A stretch of 43,557 bases of DNA, taken from contig JADCIX010000009.1 of the NCBI GenBank assembly GCA_020247545.1, positions 1-43,557 of the forward strand, written 5' to 3'. This document shows, piece by piece, positions 28,324 to 37,364 of this stretch (position 1 is its first letter; each line of letters opens with the position of its first letter). Under the pieces are notes generated by a model. The model was not told the origin of the DNA, searched no databases, and was given only the letters and a program-made list of their open reading frames with translations. Position numbers and translations under genes: made by a program. The DNA is from Rhodocyclaceae bacterium. Lineage in GTDB: Bacteria > Pseudomonadota > Gammaproteobacteria > Burkholderiales > Usitatibacteraceae.

Positions 28324-28681
28324 TGAGTCCTCCTAGTTTTTTGTCAAATGATGCGTGTGCCAAAACATTTCACGCCTGCCATCGTTGGGCAGGAAAACCT
28401 TGTCATGTGAGTAATCTCACATTCGCCGCATTAGTATAGGGGGACATTCTTAGTCCGGCAATGCAAAACTGAGGATTTGCTCTAAGTTTATCTGCTGCGT
28501 CGCAACATTACTGTTGCCTCTCGCAGGCAAGTACACACGGTCTTTACTTTGATGCGGGGAACCGCCGTTAACCCGAACATTTCACCGGGCGCTTTTGGCA
28601 ACCACGGTGCCGTTCCATTGCCCGGCAGCAACGTCCTTAGAATCAGCGGGCACCCCATGAAATACTCCGGTTAGCCTCCGG
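28324..28681. other. Intergenic region upstream of the symporter genes
   Basis: This 358-base gap separates the symporter pair from the exonuclease gene on the same strand. Seen from the symporter start it contains AGGAGG, a CCTGCC/GGCAGG hairpin (about 28375-28393), then the CRP-like palindrome. No convincing gene is present. The gap means the symporter pair has its own promoter and is not simply read through from acs. Confidence 0.6.
28405..28422. promoter_or_regulatory. CRP-type palindrome upstream of the symporter operon
   Basis: ATGTGA-GTAATC-TCACAT: the half-sites TGTGA (28406-28410) and TCACA (28417-28421) with a six-base spacer match the E. coli CRP consensus exactly, and the flanking A and T extend the symmetry. 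Its centre lies about 90 bases upstream of the DUF4212 start. A CRP/Vfr-like activator of acetate uptake is a reasonable reading; no cAMP-dependent regulator itself is in the window (the DUF294 protein nearby has a cNMP-binding fold but no DNA-binding domain). Confidence 0.6.
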
Positions 28682-29422
28682 TTAGCGTCGCCGCAGCCAC
28701 TCATAGTCCTTGGCACACTCCAAAACCGCCTCGACATTGGCGACCCCTTGTTTTTCGGCAGTCGATAGCAGAATCACCAGCAACTGCGCGGTACCGAGCG
28801 CGTCGGCCGCAGCGTTGTGCCGTGCCGAGACCTCGATGCGGTATCGCTCCAGCCACCAGTCCAAGGGGTGCCCGCGCCCGACCGCCCTGGTTTTCGCTGA
28901 TCCGTGTTCTGTATCAACGAGGGCTGGTGCCAGCGCCGCAAGGTCGAGCCATACCTTCTCAACCGGGGTTCCAAGGTATTTTTTGCAGGCCCGCTCCAAC
29001 ATGATCCGGTCAAAATTAGCGTGATAGCCGACTAACGGGCTGTTGCCAACGAACTCCAAAAACGTAAGCAAGGCTTCAACCGGATCCTCCCCAGATTGTT
29101 GGTCGCGCCCGGAAATGCGATGTATCAGAATATTGTCTTGTGAGGAAATCCTGGTCTGCTTGAGCACCACCTCGTGGCTTTCCCCAAGTTGCACGTTAGT
29201 GCCAGTAACAACAACCGCCCCAATGGCGATTAACTGATCATTCCAGACATCCAATCCGGACGACTCAACGTCGGCAGCAACCCAGCGTGCTTGAGTAAGG
29301 CTGATCCCCGACAGATCGCTCGGCAAGGGAATGTTTGACTCAATCGCCCGCAACCTCGAACGCTGCAAGTCGTCTAGTGGAACGGGGTTTCCGAATAGGT
29401 GCCGCAGCCATTCCATCGCCAT
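28682..29422 (-). CDS. DEDDh 3'-5' exonuclease (DnaQ/PolC epsilon-like)
   Basis: A 246-residue exonuclease fold. The catalytic residues are visible in order: Asp and Glu in AADVESSGLD (about 49-58), Asp in GYHANFD (about 137-143) and His and Asp in ARHNAAADALGTAQ (about 200-213). The N-terminal ~45 residues before the fold are a small extra domain. It starts 15 bases after the DUF294 stop, and the pair is a recurrent arrangement near VC_2705-type symporters and acs in proteobacteria. Its substrate is unknown; it could trim RNA or DNA or act in signalling. An ATG two codons further in (29416) may be used instead. Confidence 0.9.
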   Translation of the reverse strand: MAMEWLRHLFGNPVPLDDLQRSRLRAIESNIPLPSDLSGISLTQARWVAADVESSGLDVWNDQLIAIGAVVVTGTNVQLGESHEVVLKQTRISSQDNILIHRISGRDQQSGEDPVEALLTFLEFVGNSPLVGYHANFDRIMLERACKKYLGTPVEKVWLDLAALAPALVDTEHGSAKTRAVGRGHPLDWWLERYRIEVSARHNAAADALGTAQLLVILLSTAEKQGVANVEAVLECAKDYEWLRRR

Positions 29423-29437
29423 TGGAATGTCCGCCAG

Positions 29438-31405
29438 CTATGCTTGAAAGTCCATCTCGACTCGCGCCTGAAGCTTGCGTGCTTGTCGCAGTGCCTCCTT
29501 CAGTATGCGGCGGTCAAGATCGTTGAGCGCATCAGTCCGGATGCGGTTTGCCATATGTACGTTTGGTTCGGTGTCCGGTTCTGTCTGCGCGGCGACCAAG
29601 GCGCTCCGACCCGCAATATCCGTATCCGCCGTACGCTGATTACTTCTGAGTCGCAGCAACTGCACAAAGTGGAATGAGTCTATATAGGCGCTGATCTCGT
29701 CGTCCCCAACCCGCATTTTTCGCATGGCTTGGCGAAGCCGATCGGCGGTGTTGGTTGCCGAAACTTCGTTCGCCAGCGCGAAGATTCGCGCGGCATCAAT
29801 AAATGGGCGCGTCCCAAATTTCTTGAGGTCGATAGTTCCGGGATATGCATCATCTGCATCGACAAAATCCCGGACAAGCCCCAAGGGCGGACGAACCTGC
29901 AGGGCATTTGCCGCCATCTGATACAGGAACAATTTTTGTGTCGGTGCAACCGACCGCAGCCAATCTCGCAGCTCCGTCACCAACTCGGATTTCCCATGCA
30001 AGGCACGAAAATCAAAAAAAATTGCGGCATTGAGCAACGCCGGCGAGCTGGGGGAACGCATCCACGCTTCAAACAAGTTGCGCCACTCGGATTGCGTCAG
30101 ACACCAACGCGGATTCTTGGCCATGATGTCGCCCCGGCAGAATGGGAAACCAGCTTGATCAAGCAGGCGATTTGCAACGGTGGCAAAGGCCAAAAATCCA
30201 GCACGAAGCGCCTCAATCTCTGTGCTGCCGGCCGACACGGCTGGCGCAAAAACAAGAGCGTTGTCCTGATCAGTGACCAGCGTTTGCTCCATCCGCCCTT
30301 CAGAGCCCAAGCCGATCCAACACCAGTTAATATCTGGCGGCGGGGACTCGATGGCTGCAAGTTCAATTGCTTTGCCGACAATGGCGTCATTCATGGTCGT
30401 TACAAACTGAGTAAGCTGCTCGGCGGCAACGCCCTGACCGACCAGCGCCTCTGCCATTTGGCGAACATCATCAGCCGCCTTGGCCAGCGACACTCCATCA
30501 GCGCAACGGTCAATGGATTTCGCAATCTCACCAAGCGACAGGCGCTGCATCTTAAAGAGATCGCGCTCGGAGACAAGCCCGACTAGCTGTCCCTCATCTG
30601 TCACAAGCACGTGTCGGAAGCGTCGTTCCGCCATTAACTTTGCCGCCTCAAACACTGTTGCGGTCGAGGGTAATGCAACCGGGTCAACGGTCATCACCTT
30701 AGAAATTGGCGCAGATTGGTCCACTTGTGGAAGCGCAACACGCGCCAGCACATCGCGCTCGGTAAAAATACCGCAGGGGATCGTTGATGAGTCTCCGACC
30801 ACTATCACCGAACCAATTTTGAGGCCCTGCATCATCGCCAGCACTTGGCAAATCGGGGTAGCCGCGGTGACCGTTACCGGCGAACGCTTGATTAGTGACC
30901 GCAACGGGCTCGCCATCGTTTGTGCACCCGAGACGTTTCGGCTGAATACGCTTTGTATATGTTGCCGCGACAAGTCAAGCATATGTGCGAGGCGCGCGGT
31001 CGCGAAATTCCGAAACTCAGGTGAAGCCTCCATCAATTCAGCGAAGCCAGATTCACTCAACTCATAACAGAACACATCCGTTGCGGCGGAAAACGTCAGC
31101 ACCGTGGCACGCTTGGAAATCAAGGCACCGATTGGAAACATCTCGCCCTCGACCAGCGTAAGCGGTCGTTCGCTTGAGGAGGGCGAAAGATTGACGCCCA
31201 GCACCTGGCCGCGCTGCAAAATGGAGAGCGTACTCACAACACCGTCCTCCGGAGACCTGATGACACTACCCTCGGCGAAGTAACGCAACGTCAGATTCGC
31301 CGCGAGTCGGCTAATCGCCGACTCAGTCATTTGATCAAAAGGCGCGTGTATACGCAGTTCAGCGACGGTTGCGGCGAGGATCGTGGGTGATGGTTGGACG
31401 GCCAT
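29438..31405 (-). CDS. cNMP-binding / CBS / DUF294 nucleotidyltransferase-like regulator
   Basis: A 655-residue soluble regulator built from an N-terminal cyclic-nucleotide-binding domain (about 15-135, GEMFPIGALISKRATV), paired CBS domains (about 170-290), a DUF294 nucleotidyltransferase domain with GSEGRMEQTLVTDQDNA (about 367-383) and a helical DUF294_C domain (about 480-630). The GSxGRxE...DxD pattern is shared with GlnD/GlnE-type enzymes and suggests transfer of a nucleotide onto a protein or molecule. CBS domains often sense adenine nucleotides, so it may modify acetate metabolism in response to cell energy. It is read from the strand of acs, with the repeat copy C between them. No biochemical function can be claimed. 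Confidence 0.9.
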   Translation of the reverse strand: MAVQPSPTILAATVAELRIHAPFDQMTESAISRLAANLTLRYFAEGSVIRSPEDGVVSTLSILQRGQVLGVNLSPSSSERPLTLVEGEMFPIGALISKRATVLTFSAATDVFCYELSESGFAELMEASPEFRNFATARLAHMLDLSRQHIQSVFSRNVSGAQTMASPLRSLIKRSPVTVTAATPICQVLAMMQGLKIGSVIVVGDSSTIPCGIFTERDVLARVALPQVDQSAPISKVMTVDPVALPSTATVFEAAKLMAERRFRHVLVTDEGQLVGLVSERDLFKMQRLSLGEIAKSIDRCADGVSLAKAADDVRQMAEALVGQGVAAEQLTQFVTTMNDAIVGKAIELAAIESPPPDINWCWIGLGSEGRMEQTLVTDQDNALVFAPAVSAGSTEIEALRAGFLAFATVANRLLDQAGFPFCRGDIMAKNPRWCLTQSEWRNLFEAWMRSPSSPALLNAAIFFDFRALHGKSELVTELRDWLRSVAPTQKLFLYQMAANALQVRPPLGLVRDFVDADDAYPGTIDLKKFGTRPFIDAARIFALANEVSATNTADRLRQAMRKMRVGDDEISAYIDSFHFVQLLRLRSNQRTADTDIAGRSALVAAQTEPDTEPNVHMANRIRTDALNDLDRRILKEALRQARKLQARVEMDFQA

Positions 31406-31449
31406 GCAGACTCCCGAAGGGCCAACGTCGACTGGCTAACCCCAGTATC

Positions 31450-31489
31450 GACGGGCATTTCCGAGCAAAACATACTGGAAACACCCGCC
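31450..31489 (-). repeat. Palindromic intergenic repeat, copy C
   Basis: On the minus strand it begins GGCGGGTGTTTCC at 31489 and ends GGAAATGCCCGTC at 31450, with TTTTGC in the loop. Thirteen-base arms pair almost completely. It lies 13 bases behind the acs stop, before the DUF294 start at 31405, in the same orientation relative to the preceding gene as copies at 3277 and 8231. It may attenuate readthrough from acs. Confidence 0.7.
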
Positions 31490-31502
31490 GATGCTAGACT
31501 TT

Positions 31503-33488
31503 CTAAATTGGCTTCTTCAGCTGTTCCAGAATCGCCGGATTCTCCAAGGTCGAAACATCCTGCGTGATGTTTTCCCCTTTTGCAATGGAGCGCAGCAGAC
31601 GCCGCATGATCTTGCCACTGCGCGTCTTTGGCAGGTTATCGCCAAAACGAATGTCTTTCGGCTTGGCGATGGGGCCGATCTCTTTGCCCACCCAATCCCT
31701 CAACTCTTTCGCAATGCGCAGTGCTTCTTCGCCCTCAGGCCGTTTGCCCTTCAGCACCACAAAGGCGCAAATCGCTTCACCGGTCAGATCATCCGGGCGA
31801 CCAACCACTGCCGCTTCCGCAACCAATTTCGAATTCGACACCAGTGCCGATTCAATTTCCATCGTGCCAAGTCGATGGCCGGAGACATTGAGCACGTCGT
31901 CGATGCGCCCCATGATGGTGAAGTAGCCGTCATCTTTGTCACGTACCGCGCCGTCGCCAGCCAAGTAAAGCTTGCCGCCCAACTCTTCGGGGAAGTAGGT
32001 CTTCTTGAAGCGCTCAGGGTCACCCCAGATGGTGCGCACCATCGATGGCCAGGGGCGTTTGACGACCAAGATTCCGCCCTGCCCGTTCGCTACATCGTGG
32101 CCGGTTTCATCCACAATTGCCGCCTGAATTCCGGGAAGCGGCAAGGTGCAAGAGCCGGGCTTGAGCGGCGTGACGCCGGGCAACGGCGTAATCATGTGGC
32201 CACCGGTTTCGGTTTGCCAGAATGTATCCACAATCGGGCAGCGTGATCCGCCGATGTTCTGGTAGTACCACATCCACGCTTCCGGATTGATCGGCTCACC
32301 AACAGAGCCAAGAATTCGTAGCGAGTTGAGGTTGTAGTTACGCGGGTGTACGGTCGGGTCGACTTCACCCGCCTTAATGAGCGAGCGAATCGCCGTCGGT
32401 GCGGTGTAGAAGATCGTCACTTTGTGGCGCTGAATCATGTCCCAGAAGCGGCCGGCATTAGGATAGGTGGGAACGCCCTCAAAAATGAGCTGCGATGCAC
32501 CGGCTGCCAGCGGTCCGTATGCGACGTAAGAGTGGCCGGTCACCCAACCGATATCCGCGGTACACCAAAATAGGTCGGTGGGCTTCACGTCGAAGGTCCA
32601 CTTCATCGTTAGCGCGGCCCACAATAGATAACCACCCGTTGAGTGCTGAATACCTTTAGGCTTGCCTGTCGAACCCGAGGTGTAGAGGATGAACAATGGG
32701 TGCTCCGCGTTCACCCACGTCGGCTCGCACTCATCCGATTGCGCAGGCTCGAGGTCATGCCACCAACTATCGCGACCCGCCACCATGTTGACGGCGTTGC
32801 CAGTGCGCTTATAGACGATGCAGTTCTTCATATGTTCGCAGCCACCCATCGCAATCGCCTCATCGACAATCGCCTTGATCGGCAGTGCCTTGCCACCACG
32901 CATCTGTTCGTCCGAGGTGATGACCGCAATTGCACCGGCGTCAATAATCCGTTCCTGCAATGACTTTGCCGAAAACCCGCCGAAGACTACCGAGTGCGTA
33001 GCGCCGATTCGTGCACACGCTTGCATCGCGATGACACCCTCGATGGTCATCGGAATATAAATAATGACCCGGTCGCCTTGTCTAATACCCTTTGCCTTCA
33101 GTACATTGGCAAAACGGCCCACCCGCGCCAGCAGGGCCCGATAGGTAATTTCTGTTACCGCACCATCGTCGGCCTCAAACTTAATTGCCACCTTATCGCC
33201 GAGTCCGGCCGCAACTTGCCGATCGAGGCAGTTGTAAGACGCATTCAGTTCACCATCGTGAAACCACCGATAAAACGGCGCATTGGTTTCATCCAACACC
33301 TTGGTGAACGGTGTTTTCCAAGACAGATGCTCGCGAGCAAGCCCGCCCCAGAAACCGGTCTCATCGCGCCGGGCATCGGCACACATGGCGTCATACGCCG
33401 CACGGCCTGAAATCGCAGCCGCTTTCATCAGCGCCTCAGGCGGCTGAAACAAGCGGTTTTCGTGCATGACTGATTCAATGCCTGACAT
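31503..33488 (-). CDS. acs: Acetyl-CoA synthetase (acetate-CoA ligase)
   Basis: Activates acetate to acetyl-CoA through acetyl-AMP. The 661-residue length is normal. The adenylation motif [14 protein letters not shown] is in the middle, and the C-terminal mobile domain has [15 protein letters not shown], in which Lys626 is the conserved catalytic lysine usually acetylated by Pat-type enzymes. A strong ribosome binding site (GAGGAG eight bases upstream of ATG 33488) confirms the start. It heads the minus-strand group acs, DUF294, exonuclease, with the symporter beyond, a sensible acetate uptake and activation module. A divergent promoter region separates it from the CitE-like gene. Confidence 0.97.
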   Translation of the reverse strand: MSGIESVMHENRLFQPPEALMKAAAISGRAAYDAMCADARRDETGFWGGLAREHLSWKTPFTKVLDETNAPFYRWFHDGELNASYNCLDRQVAAGLGDKVAIKFEADDGAVTEITYRALLARVGRFANVLKAKGIRQGDRVIIYIPMTIEGVIAMQACARIGATHSVVFGGFSAKSLQERIIDAGAIAVITSDEQMRGGKALPIKAIVDEAIAMGGCEHMKNCIVYKRTGNAVNMVAGRDSWWHDLEPAQSDECEPTWVNAEHPLFILYTSGSTGKPKGIQHSTGGYLLWAALTMKWTFDVKPTDLFWCTADIGWVTGHSYVAYGPLAAGASQLIFEGVPTYPNAGRFWDMIQRHKVTIFYTAPTAIRSLIKAGEVDPTVHPRNYNLNSLRILGSVGEPINPEAWMWYYQNIGGSRCPIVDTFWQTETGGHMITPLPGVTPLKPGSCTLPLPGIQAAIVDETGHDVANGQGGILVVKRPWPSMVRTIWGDPERFKKTYFPEELGGKLYLAGDGAVRDKDDGYFTIMGRIDDVLNVSGHRLGTMEIESALVSNSKLVAEAAVVGRPDDLTGEAICAFVVLKGKRPEGEEALRIAKELRDWVGKEIGPIAKPKDIRFGDNLPKTRSGKIMRRLLRSIAKGENITQDVSTLENPAILEQLKKPI

Positions 33489-33677
33489 CTTCTTTCTCCT
33501 CGTACACTTATTGTCTCAATTTGGTGGTGGCATTTATAGCACACCGGCCATTAAACATGCCCACAAAACACCCTCTGCCCTAATTCGCACCGGCGACAAA
33601 GTCTGACCGCCCAACCATTCCGACCACTACGGGCAGCATCACCAGCGCAAACTGTCTTATGTCTTATATAAGAGTTG

Positions 33678-33706
33678 TTGACGCACTGCAACATCTTGGG
33701 TATCGT
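33678..33706 (+). promoter_or_regulatory. Sigma70-like promoter for the CitE-like gene
   Basis: TTGACG (33678-33683), a 17-base spacer and TATCGT (33701-33706) form a near-consensus promoter on the plus strand, about 50 bases before ATG 33757. A perfect 10-base palindrome CTTATATAAG (33663-33672) lies immediately upstream and may be a regulator site. Confidence 0.6.
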
Positions 33707-33756
33707 AGCGTCTGCATATCCGCTGTTTTTGATCCAGGACAAACAAAGTCGAGACC

Positions 33757-34884
33757 ATGAGCAACCTCAACGATATCCATCTTTCCAGCAACTCCGCCGC
33801 GCTGCTTGGCGACTACTGGCCCGGCATTCAGATCTACTATCCGCCGGTAAAGTACGCGCCATCGCTAGGAATATATGAGGATCTCGAACAGGCTTCACAG
33901 CGCTTCAAGAAGCACGCTGTACATACAACGGCACACACCCTTTTGTTCGATCTTGAAGACGGTTGCCGGCAAAAAGAGATGTCGCGTGAGTTACTGCGCC
34001 ACGAGCTCCCTAGCATGCCAAGGCGCAAACAGGTGCAGATTGCGATCCGCATCAATCCGTTTCGCACGGAAGAATATGAAAAGGATTTATCGCTCATCCG
34101 CGATCTTGCCGATTACATTGACGTCGTGATGTTGGCCAAGGCGGGAGAGGCGTATGGGTCCGCCGAGATACGCGATCTTTCGGCCGTATTGGTCGGCCTG
34201 AATCACCGCATGACCATTCAGCCGATCATCGAACACCCGAAATCGCTCAAGATTGCGCCTGACCTGATGCAATACGCGACCGTCAAACACGTCGTCTTTG
34301 GCATCCACGATTTTTCGAAGGCGATGGGTATCCAAATCACGCCACGTCAGTGGACAGTGGAACTCGCCTACTTCATGAACCAAGTGCTCTTTGAAGCCCG
34401 GATCGCCGGTAAGGGGGTTATCGGCGGGGTGGAAACGCTAATCGGCCAGTCGGCGATGCCCGAGTCCAGTGTGGAGCCGGATGATGTGCGACGTTGGCTC
34501 GACCTGCACGGGGACGACGAGTCTCGTGTTGTCTACCAACACGCATGCGAAGAGGCCGCGATGGGAATGACCGGCAAACAGGTAATTCATCCTTTTCATA
34601 TTCATCCCTGCAAAGTTGCCTATACCCCCTCGCCGACAGATACAAGAACCAAAATCGCCATCCTCAAGGCGGCCATCGAGGCGGATGCCCTGCTCGGCGG
34701 CGCAATCAAGTTCAACGGTGAGATGCTCGATCCGCCAATGTTCGGCAAGGCATTACAGACACTGCTACGCGCACATTCACTACACGCACTGTCCGTCGAA
34801 GACACCGCTTTTGCCGTTGAAGTGTTGAAGAAACTGCCGGAGCAGGTCATCCGGGAGAACTGGCCATACGGCGTCATCCTCTGA
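33757..34884 (+). CDS. HpcH/HpaI aldolase / CitE-like CoA-ester lyase family protein
   Basis: A 375-residue (beta/alpha)8-barrel protein of the CitE/malyl-CoA lyase superfamily. The metal and substrate motif LLFDLEDG (residues 62-69), IAIRINPF (arginine near 98, CoA ester contact), QPIIEHPKSL and IHPFHIHP (near the C-terminal third, equivalent to the IHPxQ of citrate-lyase beta chains) are present. Members cleave or form bonds between acetyl-CoA (or propionyl-CoA) and an oxo-acid, or are repurposed hydrolases. Its substrate here is unknown. A CoA-ligase gene follows after 90 bases, suggesting the pair acts on an organic acid it first activates. GAG four bases before the ATG is a weak ribosome binding site. 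Confidence 0.85.
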   Translation: MSNLNDIHLSSNSAALLGDYWPGIQIYYPPVKYAPSLGIYEDLEQASQRFKKHAVHTTAHTLLFDLEDGCRQKEMSRELLRHELPSMPRRKQVQIAIRINPFRTEEYEKDLSLIRDLADYIDVVMLAKAGEAYGSAEIRDLSAVLVGLNHRMTIQPIIEHPKSLKIAPDLMQYATVKHVVFGIHDFSKAMGIQITPRQWTVELAYFMNQVLFEARIAGKGVIGGVETLIGQSAMPESSVEPDDVRRWLDLHGDDESRVVYQHACEEAAMGMTGKQVIHPFHIHPCKVAYTPSPTDTRTKIAILKAAIEADALLGGAIKFNGEMLDPPMFGKALQTLLRAHSLHALSVEDTAFAVEVLKKLPEQVIRENWPYGVIL

Positions 34885-34974
34885 TTGCTGAACTGTTGTC
34901 TTTGTTGCGCCAGCTTTATGAATATCCGGTTGCCATCCGCATAGCCACTATCACCACAGCTTAAACATCGAGCC

Positions 34975-36615
34975 ATGAACGCCAGAAAATTCGCTTTCCC
35001 GCCCTACCCCGCTTGGACGTGGCACGTGCCACAGTTGTTCAACATTGGTGTTGCATGCACGGATGCGCACTTAGAAACGGAGGTTGAGTCCCGGGTCGCC
35101 ATGATCGTTGAAGACGACGCGATGGGCACAGTTACCGCAAGTTATCGTGAGCTCGCCGAACGCAGCAGCCAGTTCTCCCAGGTACTGCGAAAACATGGCG
35201 TCGTTGCAGGCGAACGTGTCCTTGTTCGCCTACCCAATAGCCTTGAATACCCCATCGCATTTTTTGGCACGATGAAAGTCGGAGCGATCGCCGTGCCAAC
35301 ATCCACACTTCTCACGCCGGAGGAAGTGCAGTACCTGGTGAAGGACTCCGGCGCGAAGGTACTGGTGATGGACAAAGCGAGTTGGTCACTATTGGCAAAG
35401 ACATTGCCAAACAGTGGAAATGTTGAACTCGTATTAACAACCGGGGAAGGGCAACAAGCGGCGCTGCCAGGTGTTGAGGTGCGCGACTTAAATCAAGCGC
35501 TGCGAGAAATCACTGCGTTCTCCGCACCACACGCAACCCGCGCTGATGACCCGGCCTATCTCGTCTACACGAGCGGCACAACCGGCTATCCCAAGGGTGT
35601 CTTGCATTCACACCGCGCGTTGATTGGGCGCGAACCCGCGTCGCAATACTGGTTCAACTTCAGCGGGACGCAAGTTGACCGCATTGTGCATTCTGGGAAA
35701 TTCAACTGGACCTATGTACTCGGCTCGGGCCTGATGGATCCTCTCTATCGTGGTAAGACGGTTATCGTCCACGAGGGAAAGAATGATCCGCTGTTATGGC
35801 CACGCCTGATCGCCAAACACAACGCGACAATTTTTATTGGTGTGCCAACCATCTATCGGCAGATCGTACAAAAGACTACGATCGGCAAAGCCGACGTGCC
35901 CAGCCTGCGCTTTTGCATGAGCGCTGGCGAGCACTTGTCTGATGACATGCTCACGCAGTGGCGCGATCGATTTGGCATGGATATTTTTGAAGCGGTCGGC
36001 ATGAGCGAGTTTTCATACTATCTCTCTCAGTCGGTTCATCGGCCGATCCGTGCGGGATCGGCAGGCTTCCCGCAGCCGGGACACGATGTCCGGCTGATCG
36101 ATCCAGAAACGTTGGCGCCCACACCAGTTGGTGAGGAAGGCATGATTGTCATCCCGGAAAATGATCCCGGACTATTCCTGCGCTACTGGCAATTGCCGGA
36201 GGAAACGGCAAAGTTACGCCATGACGGCTATTTCTTTACTGGCGACCACGCGCGTATCGACGAGGATGGATACTGGTGGTTCCTCGGCCGCAAAGACGAC
36301 ATCATCAAAAGCTTTGGCTACCGCGTGTCGCCGTATGAAGTCGAGCGGGTGATGAAATCGAACGATGCCGTGGCGGATTGCGCCTGTATCGGCGAAACGA
36401 TTGACAAAGACAAACTTATCGTCGTCGCCTACGTGATCTTGCAGCCCGGCAAAACGACCTCTAGCGAAGAACTACTTGCCTTCGGCCAGGCACACCTTGC
36501 AGCCTATAAAGCACCCAAACGCATCTATCTGGTGCGAGATTTCCCGCGTACTAAGAATGGTAAAATTCTTCGCAGAGACATCGCGCCTTCGATGGCGACA
36601 CACCGGTCTGTCTAG
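34975..36615 (+). CDS. AMP-dependent acyl-CoA synthetase (benzoate-CoA-ligase-like type)
   Basis: A 546-residue member of the ANL superfamily. The phosphate loop is YTSGTTGYPKG (198-208), the middle motif FEAVGMSEFSYY acts as the acid-substrate pocket edge, and the C-terminal hinge FTGDHARIDEDGYWWFLGRKDD precedes the catalytic lysine in RTKNGKILRRD (Lys530). By sequence type it resembles aryl- or medium-chain acyl-CoA ligases rather than Acs. The substrate is unknown. It starts 90 bases after the CitE-like stop and is likely in the same transcript. The stop is followed by a 143-base gap with a terminator-like hairpin. Confidence 0.9.
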   Translation: MNARKFAFPPYPAWTWHVPQLFNIGVACTDAHLETEVESRVAMIVEDDAMGTVTASYRELAERSSQFSQVLRKHGVVAGERVLVRLPNSLEYPIAFFGTMKVGAIAVPTSTLLTPEEVQYLVKDSGAKVLVMDKASWSLLAKTLPNSGNVELVLTTGEGQQAALPGVEVRDLNQALREITAFSAPHATRADDPAYLVYTSGTTGYPKGVLHSHRALIGREPASQYWFNFSGTQVDRIVHSGKFNWTYVLGSGLMDPLYRGKTVIVHEGKNDPLLWPRLIAKHNATIFIGVPTIYRQIVQKTTIGKADVPSLRFCMSAGEHLSDDMLTQWRDRFGMDIFEAVGMSEFSYYLSQSVHRPIRAGSAGFPQPGHDVRLIDPETLAPTPVGEEGMIVIPENDPGLFLRYWQLPEETAKLRHDGYFFTGDHARIDEDGYWWFLGRKDDIIKSFGYRVSPYEVERVMKSNDAVADCACIGETIDKDKLIVVAYVILQPGKTTSSEELLAFGQAHLAAYKAPKRIYLVRDFPRTKNGKILRRDIAPSMATHRSV

Positions 36616-36694
36616 CCCTACTAGGGTGCTAACCCCCTGTCCGTCATGTGAATGTCTCACACCACGCTGAAACTTAGCGACCCCGTCCACTTTT

Positions 36695-36730
36695 CCCGGC
36701 AAATGTAAGTTTGGCGGGATTTGCTTTTTC
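36695..36730 (+). terminator. Probable terminator after the acyl-CoA ligase gene
   Basis: CCCGGCAAA (36695-36703) can pair with TTTGGCGGG (36710-36718) with one mismatch around TGTAAG, and the hairpin is followed by ATTTGCTTTTTC. It lies 79 bases beyond the ligase stop and before the UPF0114 gene, so the two are probably separately transcribed. Confidence 0.55.
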
Positions 36731-36758
36731 TACATTTAAATTTGAATGCGCCCCTGAT

Positions 36759-37355
36759 ATGGATCAGATCACGACCCGCCAAAAGTTTCTGAACCCACTT
36801 TCTGGCTTTATCTTCTGGAGCCGCTGGCTGCAAATGCCGCTCTACATCGGCCTCATCCTCGCGCAAGGCGTTTACGTGTTTCATTTTTGGGTCGAACTTG
36901 TGCATCTGATAGAAGCTGCTCTAGGAAACAAGGATGCACTTGCCTCGCTAGTGGCGAGTGTCGGATATAAGGGTGAGCCAAAATTCAACGAGACGGTGAT
37001 CATGCTTGTGGTCCTCGCGCTGATCGACGTGGTGATGATTTCAAATTTGCTGATCATGGTAATCGTCGGCGGTTATGAGACCTTTGTCTCCCGTCTCGGC
37101 CTGCAGGATCATCCGGATCAACCGGAGTGGCTTTCGCACGTCAATGCCTCGGTGCTAAAGGTGAAACTCGCCACTGCGATCATCGGCATATCATCAATTC
37201 ATCTACTCAAAACGTTTATCAATGCCGAAAATTACTCAGAAAAAGTATTGCTCTGGCAAACGCTGATCCACATGGCGTTCCTGTTCTCTGCGATGGCAAT
37301 CGCCGCCTGTGATCGCATCCTGCCGCAGCCTAGCAAGCACAGCACGCCGCACTAG
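36759..37355 (+). CDS. UPF0114 (YqhA) family inner-membrane protein
   Basis: A 198-residue protein with about four transmembrane helices and the family phrases [20 protein letters not shown] (near the start) and [17 protein letters not shown] in the middle. The function of this family is unknown. The long frame starts at a TTG (36711) inside the terminator-like hairpin, so I chose ATG 36759, [19 protein letters not shown], which starts as other UPF0114 members do. There is no strong ribosome binding site. Fumarase follows ten bases after its stop and could share its transcript. Confidence 0.85.
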   Translation: MDQITTRQKFLNPLSGFIFWSRWLQMPLYIGLILAQGVYVFHFWVELVHLIEAALGNKDALASLVASVGYKGEPKFNETVIMLVVLALIDVVMISNLLIMVIVGGYETFVSRLGLQDHPDQPEWLSHVNASVLKVKLATAIIGISSIHLLKTFINAENYSEKVLLWQTLIHMAFLFSAMAIAACDRILPQPSKHSTPH

Positions 37356-37364
37356 GAGCCGCAA

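Noticed and set aside
28345-28366. TTGGCAC resembling a sigma54 -24 element before the symporter
   Set aside because: No GC at the required -12 position; the spacing to TTTG gives AT instead.
29729-30586. Long plus-strand open frame inside the DUF294 gene
   Set aside because: Antisense to a well-supported domain protein; likely a codon-bias artefact.
31491-32246. Long plus-strand open frame over acs
   Set aside because: Antisense to acs, which has motifs and a strong ribosome binding site.
22945-33757. AAAGTCGAGACC shared upstream of DUF3619 and the CitE-like gene
   Set aside because: A 12-13 base match between two places in 43 kb is expected by chance several times.
36647-36661. TGTGA and TCACA half-sites upstream of the UPF0114 gene
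   Set aside because: Spacer is five bases rather than six, so it does not match the CRP consensus found at 28405.
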